Made by a program: the position numbers and the translations under genes
Source: HdN1 sp052035295
GTDB lineage: Bacteria > Pseudomonadota > Gammaproteobacteria > Pseudomonadales > Ketobacteraceae
DNA length: 64,000 nt
NCBI GenBank assembly: GCA_052035295.1
Contig: JBPOHS010000099.1
Location: 22,294 to 86,293 of the forward strand
Reading direction: 5' to 3'
The notes under the pieces: generated by a model
What the model was told of the DNA's origin: nothing
Databases searched by the model: none
The model's input: the letters and a program-made list of their open reading frames with translations, nothing else
Shown: positions 35,411 through 42,811 of the stretch, piece by piece
Layout of the letters: every line of letters begins with the position of its first letter
How positions within the stretch are numbered: the stretch's first letter is position 1

Positions 35411-36217
35411 ATGAGACTCGAAAGGCTGCTCCCAGAGTTCAATGACGACGATCTTTATCGCTTCCATCTTGCAAAGAAAGAACCTTCCGGAACGCGCCCG
35501 TTGGACGCGCTTGCCAAATCAAGGGAGGAGTGGACTAAGTGGCAGCTGTTCAAAGGAAATGGTAAGGATCGTTTCACAAAAGATCGAATTGTCACGTTCG
35601 CCCAAATGCATGGTGACAAGTTTTTATTTGGCGGGGTGTTTGAAATTCTGAGCCGCCACCAGAAAGTTTACAAGGTCGTGCATACCGAGGATTACAGTGA
35701 GTTAATTGGTCGGCTTATTGTTCAGTATGATGGTCTAAATAAGCGGGCGACTGTTTTCAAGCCAAGCTACATATACGAAAACACTATCATCGCGGGAATT
35801 CACGAGCATCCCTTCAAGGGCGAGCCTTTCGTTTCGTATGACGAAATCAATCACGATTTTTCTGCGTTGGAACTAATCGTTCGAAATAACCTTTCAGATT
35901 GGCGGGTAGCCCTCAGCAGCGTGGGCGGGGTGTACTTGATTTCAGATAAGCACTCAGGCAAACAATACATTGGTTCTGCCTATGGGGAGCACGGTCTCTG
36001 GCAACGATGGCATTCATATGTCACCACCTTCCATGGTCGCAACGAGGATCTTGTTGATCTGTTCAACGGCAAGAGCGAAAAATATTTTCGAGATAATTTC
36101 GTCTTTACAACGCTCGAGGTTATTCCGCTTTCCCGGCCTGTTGACGAAATCAAAACAAAAGAAGCCTTGTGGAAGAGGAAATTGTTCACTCGGCTACATG
36201 GGTACAACAAAAATTGA
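35411..36217 (+). CDS. GIY-YIG domain protein coupled to McrBC
   Basis: 268 residues, 5 bases downstream of mcrC, so in the same operon. The N-terminal ~165 residues, starting LERLLPEFNDDDLYRFHLAK, belong to no family recognised here. The C-terminal domain carries the GIY-YIG nuclease signature: GVYLISD near residue 174, KQYIGSAYG near 187, and the following Trp-Arg-Trp helix with an Arg equivalent (LWQRWHSY). A downstream Asn/Glu region follows (LEVIPLSRPVDEIKTKE) with the metal-binding Glu candidate. It could be an extra nuclease of the restriction module. A decayed copy of its first 35 codons lies at about 30.7 kb. Confidence 0.75.
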   Translation: MRLERLLPEFNDDDLYRFHLAKKEPSGTRPLDALAKSREEWTKWQLFKGNGKDRFTKDRIVTFAQMHGDKFLFGGVFEILSRHQKVYKVVHTEDYSELIGRLIVQYDGLNKRATVFKPSYIYENTIIAGIHEHPFKGEPFVSYDEINHDFSALELIVRNNLSDWRVALSSVGGVYLISDKHSGKQYIGSAYGEHGLWQRWHSYVTTFHGRNEDLVDLFNGKSEKYFRDNFVFTTLEVIPLSRPVDEIKTKEALWKRKLFTRLHGYNKN

Positions 36218-36279
36218 TACTTGAGGTATTCAGCGTAGAGCTTTTAATGTCTCGGAATTGTTTGCTCCAAAAAGCAACA

Positions 36280-36606
36280 CTATCTAGGCCTTTCTGTTGC
36301 TCCAGGCCGATAGGAGGCGTTCAAGTCTTCAGCTGAGGCATTGAACAAAGCCTCGACCGCGGCCCTGTGCCCCTTAATCAGCGAGGTGCGTTCTGCTTTT
36401 GAATTCGGAGTCTCTTCCTCGTGGTTCGAGCTAATGAGTGCAGCTGCCTGATCATTCTGCTCTTGAGCGCAGGCTGACGCCTGTTCCAATGGAGGAAGAA
36501 GTGATGCCTCGTCTTTCAAATTAGTGTTTTCTTTATCCGTTTTCCAGAGCATGTAACCGGTATAGACCGCCAACAAGAATCCAAGGAATGAAATAGCGTA
36601 TGTCAT
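36280..36606 (-). CDS. Small single-pass membrane protein of unknown function
   Basis: 108 residues. A hydrophobic N-terminus (AISFLGFLLAVYTGYMLW, residues ~4-21) forms one membrane helix, followed by a polar acidic tail without recognised domain. The start is supported by a G-rich ribosome site (AGGGGGG) ~7 bases upstream on the minus strand. It is convergent to the GIY-YIG gene and precedes hipA without sharing its promoter. Function unknown; it may be a decayed or species-specific gene. Confidence 0.5.
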   Translation of the reverse strand: MTYAISFLGFLLAVYTGYMLWKTDKENTNLKDEASLLPPLEQASACAQEQNDQAAALISSNHEEETPNSKAERTSLIKGHRAAVEALFNASAEDLNASYRPGATERPR

Positions 36607-36784
36607 GACGTGCCCCCCTAGCCAAAAGGTCGATACTTCGGATCATACCACCAAGTTTCAAAATGCAAGTGTATTGGGTGTCAGCAAAATGTTGGCAGAT
36701 GTGGTTGGTGGCATCTTCGCCATCGCGCTTACCTATGGGGGCGTGCCGGTGCTCTGGAACCCCTTGGCACTGAGGCTTCGCTAA
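36605..36784 (+). CDS. Possible 59-residue membrane peptide ORF
   Basis: ATG 36605 opens a frame to TAA 36784, ending in a hydrophobic stretch MLADVVGGIFAIALTYGGVP then VLWNPLALRLR. Its start overlaps the start codon of the opposing 108-residue gene by two bases, and its stop overlaps the end of hipA. No clear ribosome site is visible. It could be the relic of a membrane protein C-terminus and not a gene. Confidence 0.25.
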   Translation: MTCPPSQKVDTSDHTTKFQNASVLGVSKMLADVVGGIFAIALTYGGVPVLWNPLALRLR

Positions 36785-38055
36785 TCTTCAAAAGCAAAAG
36801 GGTTAAGGAATTGCCGCCTCCAAAACAGGTTGCGATCTACAGTACTTAACCCCGCCTCATCGCAGACGTTCTCCCAATGGCTTTCAATCTCTTCGCGTTG
36901 CGTGTCAAATATTGCTTTCGCATCATTGGCTGTTAGCTGGAAATGATGGCACGCCTCAAGACAGGACTTGAGCTTGCTCAGCCTGTTGTCGCCGGAAATC
37001 AGCATGGCTTGCGTTGCTTCATTGCCTGAACGATTTTGCGGGCAAAGATCGTAGGCAGGCGTCAGGCAAAGTGTTTTGCCATTCCAGAAGGCTGCGTGGT
37101 TCCGCGCATGGTCATCGGTGTTGCCACACAAGATATTGAAGACAAGGCGAGAAAACAGCTCTTTGAGCGTTTCTTTCGGATTATCGAAGCGATGCCGAAT
37201 GATTTCGGCGAATGTTTCATAGCTGGCATACCGCGCCATCATGTCATCAAGGCCAAAAAGCGTAAGCGCAGACACCATGGCTTTGCGCGTCCAATCACCA
37301 GCGGCTTTTTCACGATCAAATCGTTCGATCAAAAGAATGTCTTTGTTTGCCGCCTGAACAAGCTTTACGGGTGCAGTATTTATTCCGACAAGAGCAGCCA
37401 ATCGCATGGCGATAAATTCAGCCTTCACCACGCTGTAAAGGTCGGCGCTCGATGAAAATTTTGCGACGTATTTTTTGCCATGGTCTTCGATCAATGCTTT
37501 GGGGCGCGCACCGCCGATAGAACTGCCATGGAAGAGCGCCTGATCCAATTCAGGTGTCAGCGGTACGCCTTGTTCGACGCGGGTGGCGGATTCGAGCAAT
37601 TCTTCCAGCGCAACATTCGTTGTCGAGCGCGGAATGTATTCACTGGGCGAGCGCTGGAAATCCAGTGCGCCGATACGGTCAGAGCCAGATTCCAGCAGAT
37701 AGGTCAGCTCGCCCAGTGCATCGGTATCTGCATCTTTTCCTTTGCGCCCCAGCTTTTTGTTAATGATAACGCGCCGCCCCCACGCATCAGGTGCGGCGTC
37801 GCGAATGCAGCCGGGCATAGTCAGCCCATCAAGTAGGGGCAAAACGCCTTTTCTCAGTGGCAGTTCCGGCTCGTAAATAGACATGGCGGGCAAGTCGTCA
37901 TGCACGCGCTCAAGGTAACTTTTACCGTAGTTGAACTGGATGTTGCCCTGGTCGTCGGCTTCGAGCTTTCCCGCGACCACAGGCTGGGTGGCGTCGGGCA
38001 GCCATATCCATACAAAGGCTTCTCTATCACCCGATCTAGAAGTCATCGTCGGCAA
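36781..38055 (-). CDS. hipA: HipA-type serine/threonine kinase toxin
   Basis: 424 residues, the usual HipA length. The N-subdomain-1 (couple-hipA) fold occupies ~1-110. The gly-rich ATP loop SSIGGARPKALI lies near residue 175, with a Lys in KYVAKFSS. The catalytic NTDDHARNHAAFW follows near 310, and the metal-binding AYDLCPQNR soon after. All kinase residues look present. E. coli HipA phosphorylates GltX and induces dormancy (family knowledge). The gene overlaps hipB by 20 bases and follows it, the standard antitoxin-toxin order. It lies just inside the tRNA-Arg fragment that seems to bound the island. Confidence 0.9.
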   Translation of the reverse strand: MPTMTSRSGDREAFVWIWLPDATQPVVAGKLEADDQGNIQFNYGKSYLERVHDDLPAMSIYEPELPLRKGVLPLLDGLTMPGCIRDAAPDAWGRRVIINKKLGRKGKDADTDALGELTYLLESGSDRIGALDFQRSPSEYIPRSTTNVALEELLESATRVEQGVPLTPELDQALFHGSSIGGARPKALIEDHGKKYVAKFSSSADLYSVVKAEFIAMRLAALVGINTAPVKLVQAANKDILLIERFDREKAAGDWTRKAMVSALTLFGLDDMMARYASYETFAEIIRHRFDNPKETLKELFSRLVFNILCGNTDDHARNHAAFWNGKTLCLTPAYDLCPQNRSGNEATQAMLISGDNRLSKLKSCLEACHHFQLTANDAKAIFDTQREEIESHWENVCDEAGLSTVDRNLFWRRQFLNPFAFED

Positions 38056-38374
38056 CCTTCACTTTCTTGCGCACCGATTTTGGGAGAAGCGTCAGCTTTT
38101 CCTCGGTCTGGCGAATATGTTTGGTCAGCGTGGTGGCTTCCGCATCGAAGAGTTTGATGCCGACGATGGTTGCGACTTCGAAGGTTGCCCCCAGCTCGCA
38201 TTTGGGATCGCCTTTTTCAATGCGCTGTAAAAGCCCACGCGAGATTCCCGCGCGGTCTGCAACTTCTTGTGCCGTCATCTTGCGCTCTTTTCGTGCCGCG
38301 CGGATGAGGCTGCCGAGAAGGGCAATCGCCTCCTGGCTATAGCGGGAGTAGCTGCGGGCCGATACTTTTGGCAT
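38036..38374 (-). CDS. hipB: HipB-type XRE antitoxin/repressor
   Basis: 112 residues. A Cro/C1-type helix-turn-helix lies at ~20-80: RKMTAQEVADRAGISRGLLQ then RIEKGDPKCELGATFEVATI. The C-terminal tail is basic then acidic and probably contacts HipA. It is promoter-proximal with a 20-base overlap into hipA, so translation is coupled. It should neutralise HipA and repress its own promoter. A candidate operator with inverted 15-base arms lies 40-118 bases upstream of its start. Confidence 0.88.
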   Translation of the reverse strand: MPKVSARSYSRYSQEAIALLGSLIRAARKERKMTAQEVADRAGISRGLLQRIEKGDPKCELGATFEVATIVGIKLFDAEATTLTKHIRQTEEKLTLLPKSVRKKVKVADDDF

Positions 38375-38413
38375 GGCTTAACCTTTGGGCTATAGGCGGA
38401 TCATATGGCTGCC

Positions 38414-38492
38414 TTATGATCTATACATGATTCAATCTATCAGCTCTTCTAGCCTCTTGGCAACCAGTAAACGGTTTATGTATGAATCATAA
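38414..38492. promoter_or_regulatory. Candidate HipB operator/promoter region (inverted repeat)
   Basis: TTATGATCTATACAT at 38414-38428 and the complement of TTATGATTCATACAT at 38478-38492 match at 13 of 15 positions. Both are preceded by GCC in the outward direction (one extra base in the right arm). They lie directly upstream of hipB. Two inverted repressor sites there are expected for an autoregulated toxin-antitoxin operon. No binding has been shown. Confidence 0.5.
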
Positions 38493-38544
38493 TGGCTGTT
38501 GGTGGTTTGCATATGGATCAATGCGGCGCCAGGCCCAACAAAAA

Positions 38545-38606
38545 ATCGGGACAAAATCGGGCCAGTAGCATCGGGAAACAACGGGATCGAGCTTGACACA
38601 TCGGGA
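38545..38606 (+). repeat. Cluster of short direct repeats (ATCGGG) next to the tRNA fragment
   Basis: The hexamer ATCGGG occurs at 38545, 38556, 38570 and 38600, with a similar ACGGGATC at 38581. The cluster lies ~60-115 bases inside the tRNA-Arg fragment, where tyrosine-integrase arm sites or excisionase sites often lie. A TTGACA hexamer (38593-38598) sits between the last copies. Confidence 0.45.
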
Positions 38607-38660
38607 CGGTAAGTTAAGCTATATCAAGGCGTTAACGCATAACTGCCTGATTGGTAAAAC

Positions 38661-38717
38661 GTAGGATTCGCCCTCCGAAGGCAAAGGCCAGGGGTTCGAA
38701 TCCCTTCGGGCGCGCCA
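38661..38717 (+). other. 3' fragment of tRNA-Arg(CCG): probable attachment site bounding the defence island
   Basis: The sequence reads as the 3' three-quarters of a tRNA: anticodon loop CTCCGAA (anticodon CCG), variable loop, a good T arm (AGGGG-TTCGAAT-CCCTT), acceptor strand CGGGCGC, discriminator G and CCA. The 5' acceptor strand (GCGCCCG expected around 38641) and a proper D arm are missing. It therefore cannot fold as a complete tRNA. Integrases that use tRNA 3' ends leave such copies at one end of the element. Defence genes lie to the left and backbone to the right, so this is probably the right boundary. Confidence 0.65.
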
Positions 38718-39120
38718 TTTTGTTTTTTTGTCATCCAGCGCATCAAGCCCATCTTCCTGTTAATAGACCCACTTCTCATGCGTCAACGGTAGGCTGTTCA
38801 AAACATCCGGTCTCTCTCGCCAACGGGGTATGAACAGATCCATGTCGCAGCCTTTGGAAGCCGTCCTCAAGTATTTTTCGCTTTCGTCTATGCGCATGAA
38901 GCGCCGTCCTCGCGTTTAATCCGATCGGCCTCTGCAGCGAGGGTTCATGCACAAGTGCGCCCTGAAAGCCCCTCCCCATTGCAATATTTAACAATTCTGG
39001 CGGGGTCACCAGTGATATATTCCCCGGCAACTGCGCGCCTGCAAATTATCACTGTGACGGGCAGTTTATAGTGTGCTGGTTAGCGCAAATCAATGTAGTT
39101 GTTCTCACAGGAGTGTGACC
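38718..39120. other. Intergenic region after the tRNA fragment
   Basis: About 400 bases without a supported gene. A minus-strand frame at 38776-39030 (84 codons) lacks a recognisable family or ribosome site. A short plus-strand stretch from 38840 (MSQPLEAVLKYFSLSSMRMK, stop soon after) may be a decayed gene start. The end of the stretch should hold the promoter of the FAD oxidase-FAAL gene. Confidence 0.4.
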
Positions 39121-42100
39121 GTGTCGAAAGGACATATTGATATCCTCAAAACGCAGATAAATAGCCTGATTTTTGCGAATCCCCGCGATATAAAGTCGAT
39201 GGCAACCGATGTCGTTGCAAGATACTTCAATTCCTCAACCAGTGCTGGCGCGGCTGGCGGCCTCGCGAAAATTTTAAGCAAAAAAAGCCGTGTCATGCAA
39301 AAAGGTCAGGAGGAGTATGAAGACGCGAGAGAACAAATAGGCTGGTGGCGTAACAGTGTGCAGGATGCCGAGAAAAATCTGGCGCCGACCTTGATTTGCG
39401 TTCCCGACACTGAGGACGACGTGAGCGCCATCGTGAAGTTCGCGGCGGCCAATGGCTATCAAGTCGTTCCGCGCTCAGGCGGGCACCAGATCTGCGGCCT
39501 GAGTTCTGCGGGCGAAGCTGAAAAGACCATTCAGATGGACATGAGCAGATTCAACCAGATAGACATTGATCACGATGCCAGCGAGAGCGGGCGCAGGGTA
39601 AAGATTGGTGTCGGTGTTCGCTTGCGTGAGTTCGGGCAGATTCTGCATGAACACAATCTCTATATTCCGTTTGGCATCTGCCCGAATGTCTGTGCCGGTG
39701 GCCATTTTCAATCCTCGGCCTTTGGGGCATACCACCGAAGCTTTGGCCTGGGTCTCGATCACATTACGCATATCAGGATATGTCTGGCCTCCGGGGAAAT
39801 TATCACTGCCTCCGCAGAGGATGAAGCGCATTTGCCGCTGTTTTGGGCGTTGCGGGGCGGCAGTCCTGGCGCCTTCGGCGTTGTTCTGTCGTATCAGTTC
39901 AAGGCGCTCGATGCACTCTCCCATGAGCACGCCTATTTGGCTCGCTTTTACTGGGAATATGACCCCTCAACGTGTCACCAGGTTTTCGACGCACTCAAGC
40001 GTATGAAGGAACACCCGGCCTACCGGAACCTCAAGGACCTGACCATTTATTCCGGGTGGTTTCCGGATATGTACGACCCCTATTTCGCCGGCGAAGAAGG
40101 CAAGCCGAATGTACACAGCATCATGGTGTTCCTTGGCTGGTCGGGAATCGACAGTGGCTCCCTGCACAACCCGGTTCCCGCGCAGTTTCTTGCGGAAGGT
40201 GAGGAGGGCGCGCGCTTCTACGATATTTTTGTCGAGCCGCTCAAGCGAATACCCAACATGATGGACATTTCCCGCGAGTTCGGCTTTGCGGACGATCCAA
40301 AGTACACTCTCGCCTATTTTGCCATGCTGTGCATGGGTTCCGATGTCGTGGGCAGCCTGAAAGCCATTATGACGGGCCGTTATGGATTGCTGCCCCCGTC
40401 AGAGGCAGAGCAAAATGCGCGCTTCGTCGATCTGGCCGAAGCGAAAGCGGCAGCTGGCGGCGTTGATACCGAGCACGAGGTCGCCAGGTACACGACCATT
40501 TCCAACTTCGTAAGCAGGGGAAGCCACTTTGACGAACGCGCCTTCATGGATAAGATGACCGAACGCATGGCCCTCCTGCAGGCAACGCCGCATGTGTGGG
40601 CCATGGTCCAGATTTTCGATCAGGAATTGGAGCCGGACGCATCCAGTGCGTTTCCTACCCGAGGCGACCATTATGCCTACGACATATGGGTAATGTGGCG
40701 CCCTGCGCTGGGGGAAAGCGTGGCCGCAGCCGCGATGAAGTGGGCGCAAGAAACCGACCAGGTGCTAACGCAGGCCATGGGGGGCGAAACTTTTTGTCAG
40801 ACCTGGTGTTCGCGCGAGGAATCGGATCTTCGCAACCCGGATCATCGCAGAATCTATTATCCGGATGATCTGCATTATCAAAAACTGCAAGCGATCAAGC
40901 AGAAGTATGATCCCCGTGACATGTTCAGCACCCGGTTCACGGTCAAACCGTTGGGTCATGATGCCGCCATGCCAGAGGTGCAGCGCCCATCGAACCCGGC
41001 GTTACAGACAGCGTCCATTGGGGAGCATGACAAGAAATACCGCTATCGCGCAGGTGGAAACTATAATGTGCTGGTGGGGAGAATGCATTCCCACGCCATT
41101 GGCAAAGCAGACGAGCCCTATCTTACCTGGATCAATGACAACGGCAGCACGCAGCCGACGCTCACCTTCGGTCAGTTCTATAAAGACGTTGCGGCCTATG
41201 CCGCGTGGCTAAAGATTGTCAATAAAGTCGAAAAGGGCGACAGGTTGATTCTTTCCTATTTGCCGGGCCCGGATTTCATCAAGATCTTTATGGCGTGTAT
41301 TTTCATAGGCGCGGTGCCTGTGCCGGTGTACCCGGCGATCAGGGACGCTGATTTCATGGAGAGATTCAATCACATCGTAAAGGCCTGCTCGCCAAAATTC
41401 ATTCTCGTGGATCAGGATGTCTTTACCTACAATCTGGTATCGCTGTTTCATTCTTTTGTGGGTTCGAAAGGGCCGAGCTGGATCATCGTTAAACCCTATG
41501 TGTTGGAGACTCCACTAGAGCCCGTGGAGATCGATGAAGACGATGTTGCCCTGATTCAGTTTACGTCAGGGACCACGGGACTGCCCAAGGGCGCCGCGCT
41601 TACGCATCGAAACCTGATGGTGCAGTTCAAACTCATACAGGATGAGCTGGATTTTCATGACGATGGCATCGGTCTGATGTGGGTGCCGCCCTACCATGAT
41701 TTGGGGTTGATGGGATCGCTGCTGTCCAATTTGATGGGCGGCAACCATCTCTACATGATGAGTCCCATGAGTCTGATGAAAACGCCCGAGATTTGGTTTT
41801 CATCCATCGCCCGTTTCAAGGCAACCCATACCGGTGCGCCAAACTTCGCCTATTCCATGTGCCTGGACAAGATAACCGATCAGCAATTTGCACAATGGGA
41901 TCTGTCGTCGCTGCAGATGATGATGACTGCAGGCGAGCCGATAGAGCAGCCGGTCATGGATGAACTCCTGGAGAAACTGGGGCGCCTTTGCAAGGTGAAA
42001 AGCGCCGTGTACTGCCCATCGTACGGATTGGCCGAGAACGCAGTTTGCATCACGGTGGCAGGTAAGCGGGCACTCAACGTTGATCGGCAACTATTGATCA

Positions 42101-42735
42101 AGGGGCAGTTGACGATAACGCCCGAAGGAATGCCCATCACCAGCTGCGGAAAAGTGATACCCAACGTTCCCGTGGCGATCGTCAATGATGGCGTCGAGAT
42201 TGGCAGCGATCGCATCGGCGAGATCTGGATTAGCGGCCCTTCATTGGCAACGCATTATATCAATGACGGTGTCGACGACCTGAATAAACGGCTTCCTGGT
42301 CGACATGGCCGCTGGTTTAAAACAGGCGATATCGGGTTCGTCCATGAAGGCGATCTGTTTGTCATCGGGCGCGCGGGCGATTCGATCAATGTGCGCGGAT
42401 ATGCGATGTGCCCGAACATTCTGGAATCAGCAGTCAATATGGCGATGGCCGGGCTTCGAAAGGGCAGTACGACGGTTTATTTTGATGAGCAGAAGGATCA
42501 GCTTTGCATCGCCGTTGAAATGCAATCCAAGGCCGATCGCGATTCAATGCGCACGCTGGCCGACGCGATTCATGAGAATATCGCCCGCTTGTTTGGCGTG
42601 CGGTTCGATAGCGTCCATTTCCTGCCGCCGAAGTCGGCCATGAAAACCAGTAGTGGAAAGCTGCAGAGACGCCAAACCGGGGCGGCGATTTCAAGCGGTA
42701 AAATCACTCCCGTTCTTACCCTGAGATTCACCTGA
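39121..42735 (+). CDS. Fused FAD-linked oxidase (berberine-bridge type) and fatty-acyl-AMP ligase
   Basis: 1204 residues from GTG 39121, with AGGAG 7 bases upstream; GTG 39073 has no such site. Residues ~75-620 form a FAD_binding_4/BBE oxidase: PRSGGHQICGLSS, whose His is the usual covalent FAD ligand, then FGICPNVCAGGHFQ, whose first Cys aligns with the second flavin link of bicovalent enzymes. The closing BBE element is YDPRDMFSTRF. Residues ~640-1200 form an adenylation domain of the fatty-acyl-AMP ligase kind: FTSGTTGLPKGAALTHRNL and PPYHDLGLMG, then TGAPNFAYSMCLDKI. FAALs normally hand acyl-adenylates to carrier proteins. No carrier or synthase gene is adjacent, so the product is unknown. 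The fusion may make an oxidised acyl compound (inference). Confidence 0.85.
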   Translation: MSKGHIDILKTQINSLIFANPRDIKSMATDVVARYFNSSTSAGAAGGLAKILSKKSRVMQKGQEEYEDAREQIGWWRNSVQDAEKNLAPTLICVPDTEDDVSAIVKFAAANGYQVVPRSGGHQICGLSSAGEAEKTIQMDMSRFNQIDIDHDASESGRRVKIGVGVRLREFGQILHEHNLYIPFGICPNVCAGGHFQSSAFGAYHRSFGLGLDHITHIRICLASGEIITASAEDEAHLPLFWALRGGSPGAFGVVLSYQFKALDALSHEHAYLARFYWEYDPSTCHQVFDALKRMKEHPAYRNLKDLTIYSGWFPDMYDPYFAGEEGKPNVHSIMVFLGWSGIDSGSLHNPVPAQFLAEGEEGARFYDIFVEPLKRIPNMMDISREFGFADDPKYTLAYFAMLCMGSDVVGSLKAIMTGRYGLLPPSEAEQNARFVDLAEAKAAAGGVDTEHEVARYTTISNFVSRGSHFDERAFMDKMTERMALLQATPHVWAMVQIFDQELEPDASSAFPTRGDHYAYDIWVMWRPALGESVAAAAMKWAQETDQVLTQAMGGETFCQTWCSREESDLRNPDHRRIYYPDDLHYQKLQAIKQKYDPRDMFSTRFTVKPLGHDAAMPEVQRPSNPALQTASIGEHDKKYRYRAGGNYNVLVGRMHSHAIGKADEPYLTWINDNGSTQPTLTFGQFYKDVAAYAAWLKIVNKVEKGDRLILSYLPGPDFIKIFMACIFIGAVPVPVYPAIRDADFMERFNHIVKACSPKFILVDQDVFTYNLVSLFHSFVGSKGPSWIIVKPYVLETPLEPVEIDEDDVALIQFTSGTTGLPKGAALTHRNLMVQFKLIQDELDFHDDGIGLMWVPPYHDLGLMGSLLSNLMGGNHLYMMSPMSLMKTPEIWFSSIARFKATHTGAPNFAYSMCLDKITDQQFAQWDLSSLQMMMTAGEPIEQPVMDELLEKLGRLCKVKSAVYCPSYGLAENAVCITVAGKRALNVDRQLLIKGQLTITPEGMPITSCGKVIPNVPVAIVNDGVEIGSDRIGEIWISGPSLATHYINDGVDDLNKRLPGRHGRWFKTGDIGFVHEGDLFVIGRAGDSINVRGYAMCPNILESAVNMAMAGLRKGSTTVYFDEQKDQLCIAVEMQSKADRDSMRTLADAIHENIARLFGVRFDSVHFLPPKSAMKTSSGKLQRRQTGAAISSGKITPVLTLRFT

Positions 42736-42760
42736 GGCTGGTTTTCCAAAAAAAGGAACA

Positions 42761-42795
42761 AAAAAAAGCCCCGGTGCTCTCATACACCGGGGCTT
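42761..42795 (-). terminator. Rho-independent terminator of the TSP3 lipoprotein gene
   Basis: An 11-bp stem (AAGCCCCGGTG, 42766-42776, with its complement at 42785-42795) and an 8-base loop are followed on the minus strand by a run of seven T. It lies 17 bases beyond the minus-strand stop at 42812. It may also slow read-through from the convergent FAAL gene. Confidence 0.85.
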
Positions 42796-42811
42796 GGGGC
42801 CTCCAACCCGT

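Noticed and set aside
38651..38833. 60-codon ORF starting in the tRNA fragment
   Set aside because: Its first part is the translated tRNA-Arg 3' end, a common false gene call.
38776..39030. 84-codon minus-strand frame
   Set aside because: No ribosome site, no known family, and it lies in a decayed boundary region.
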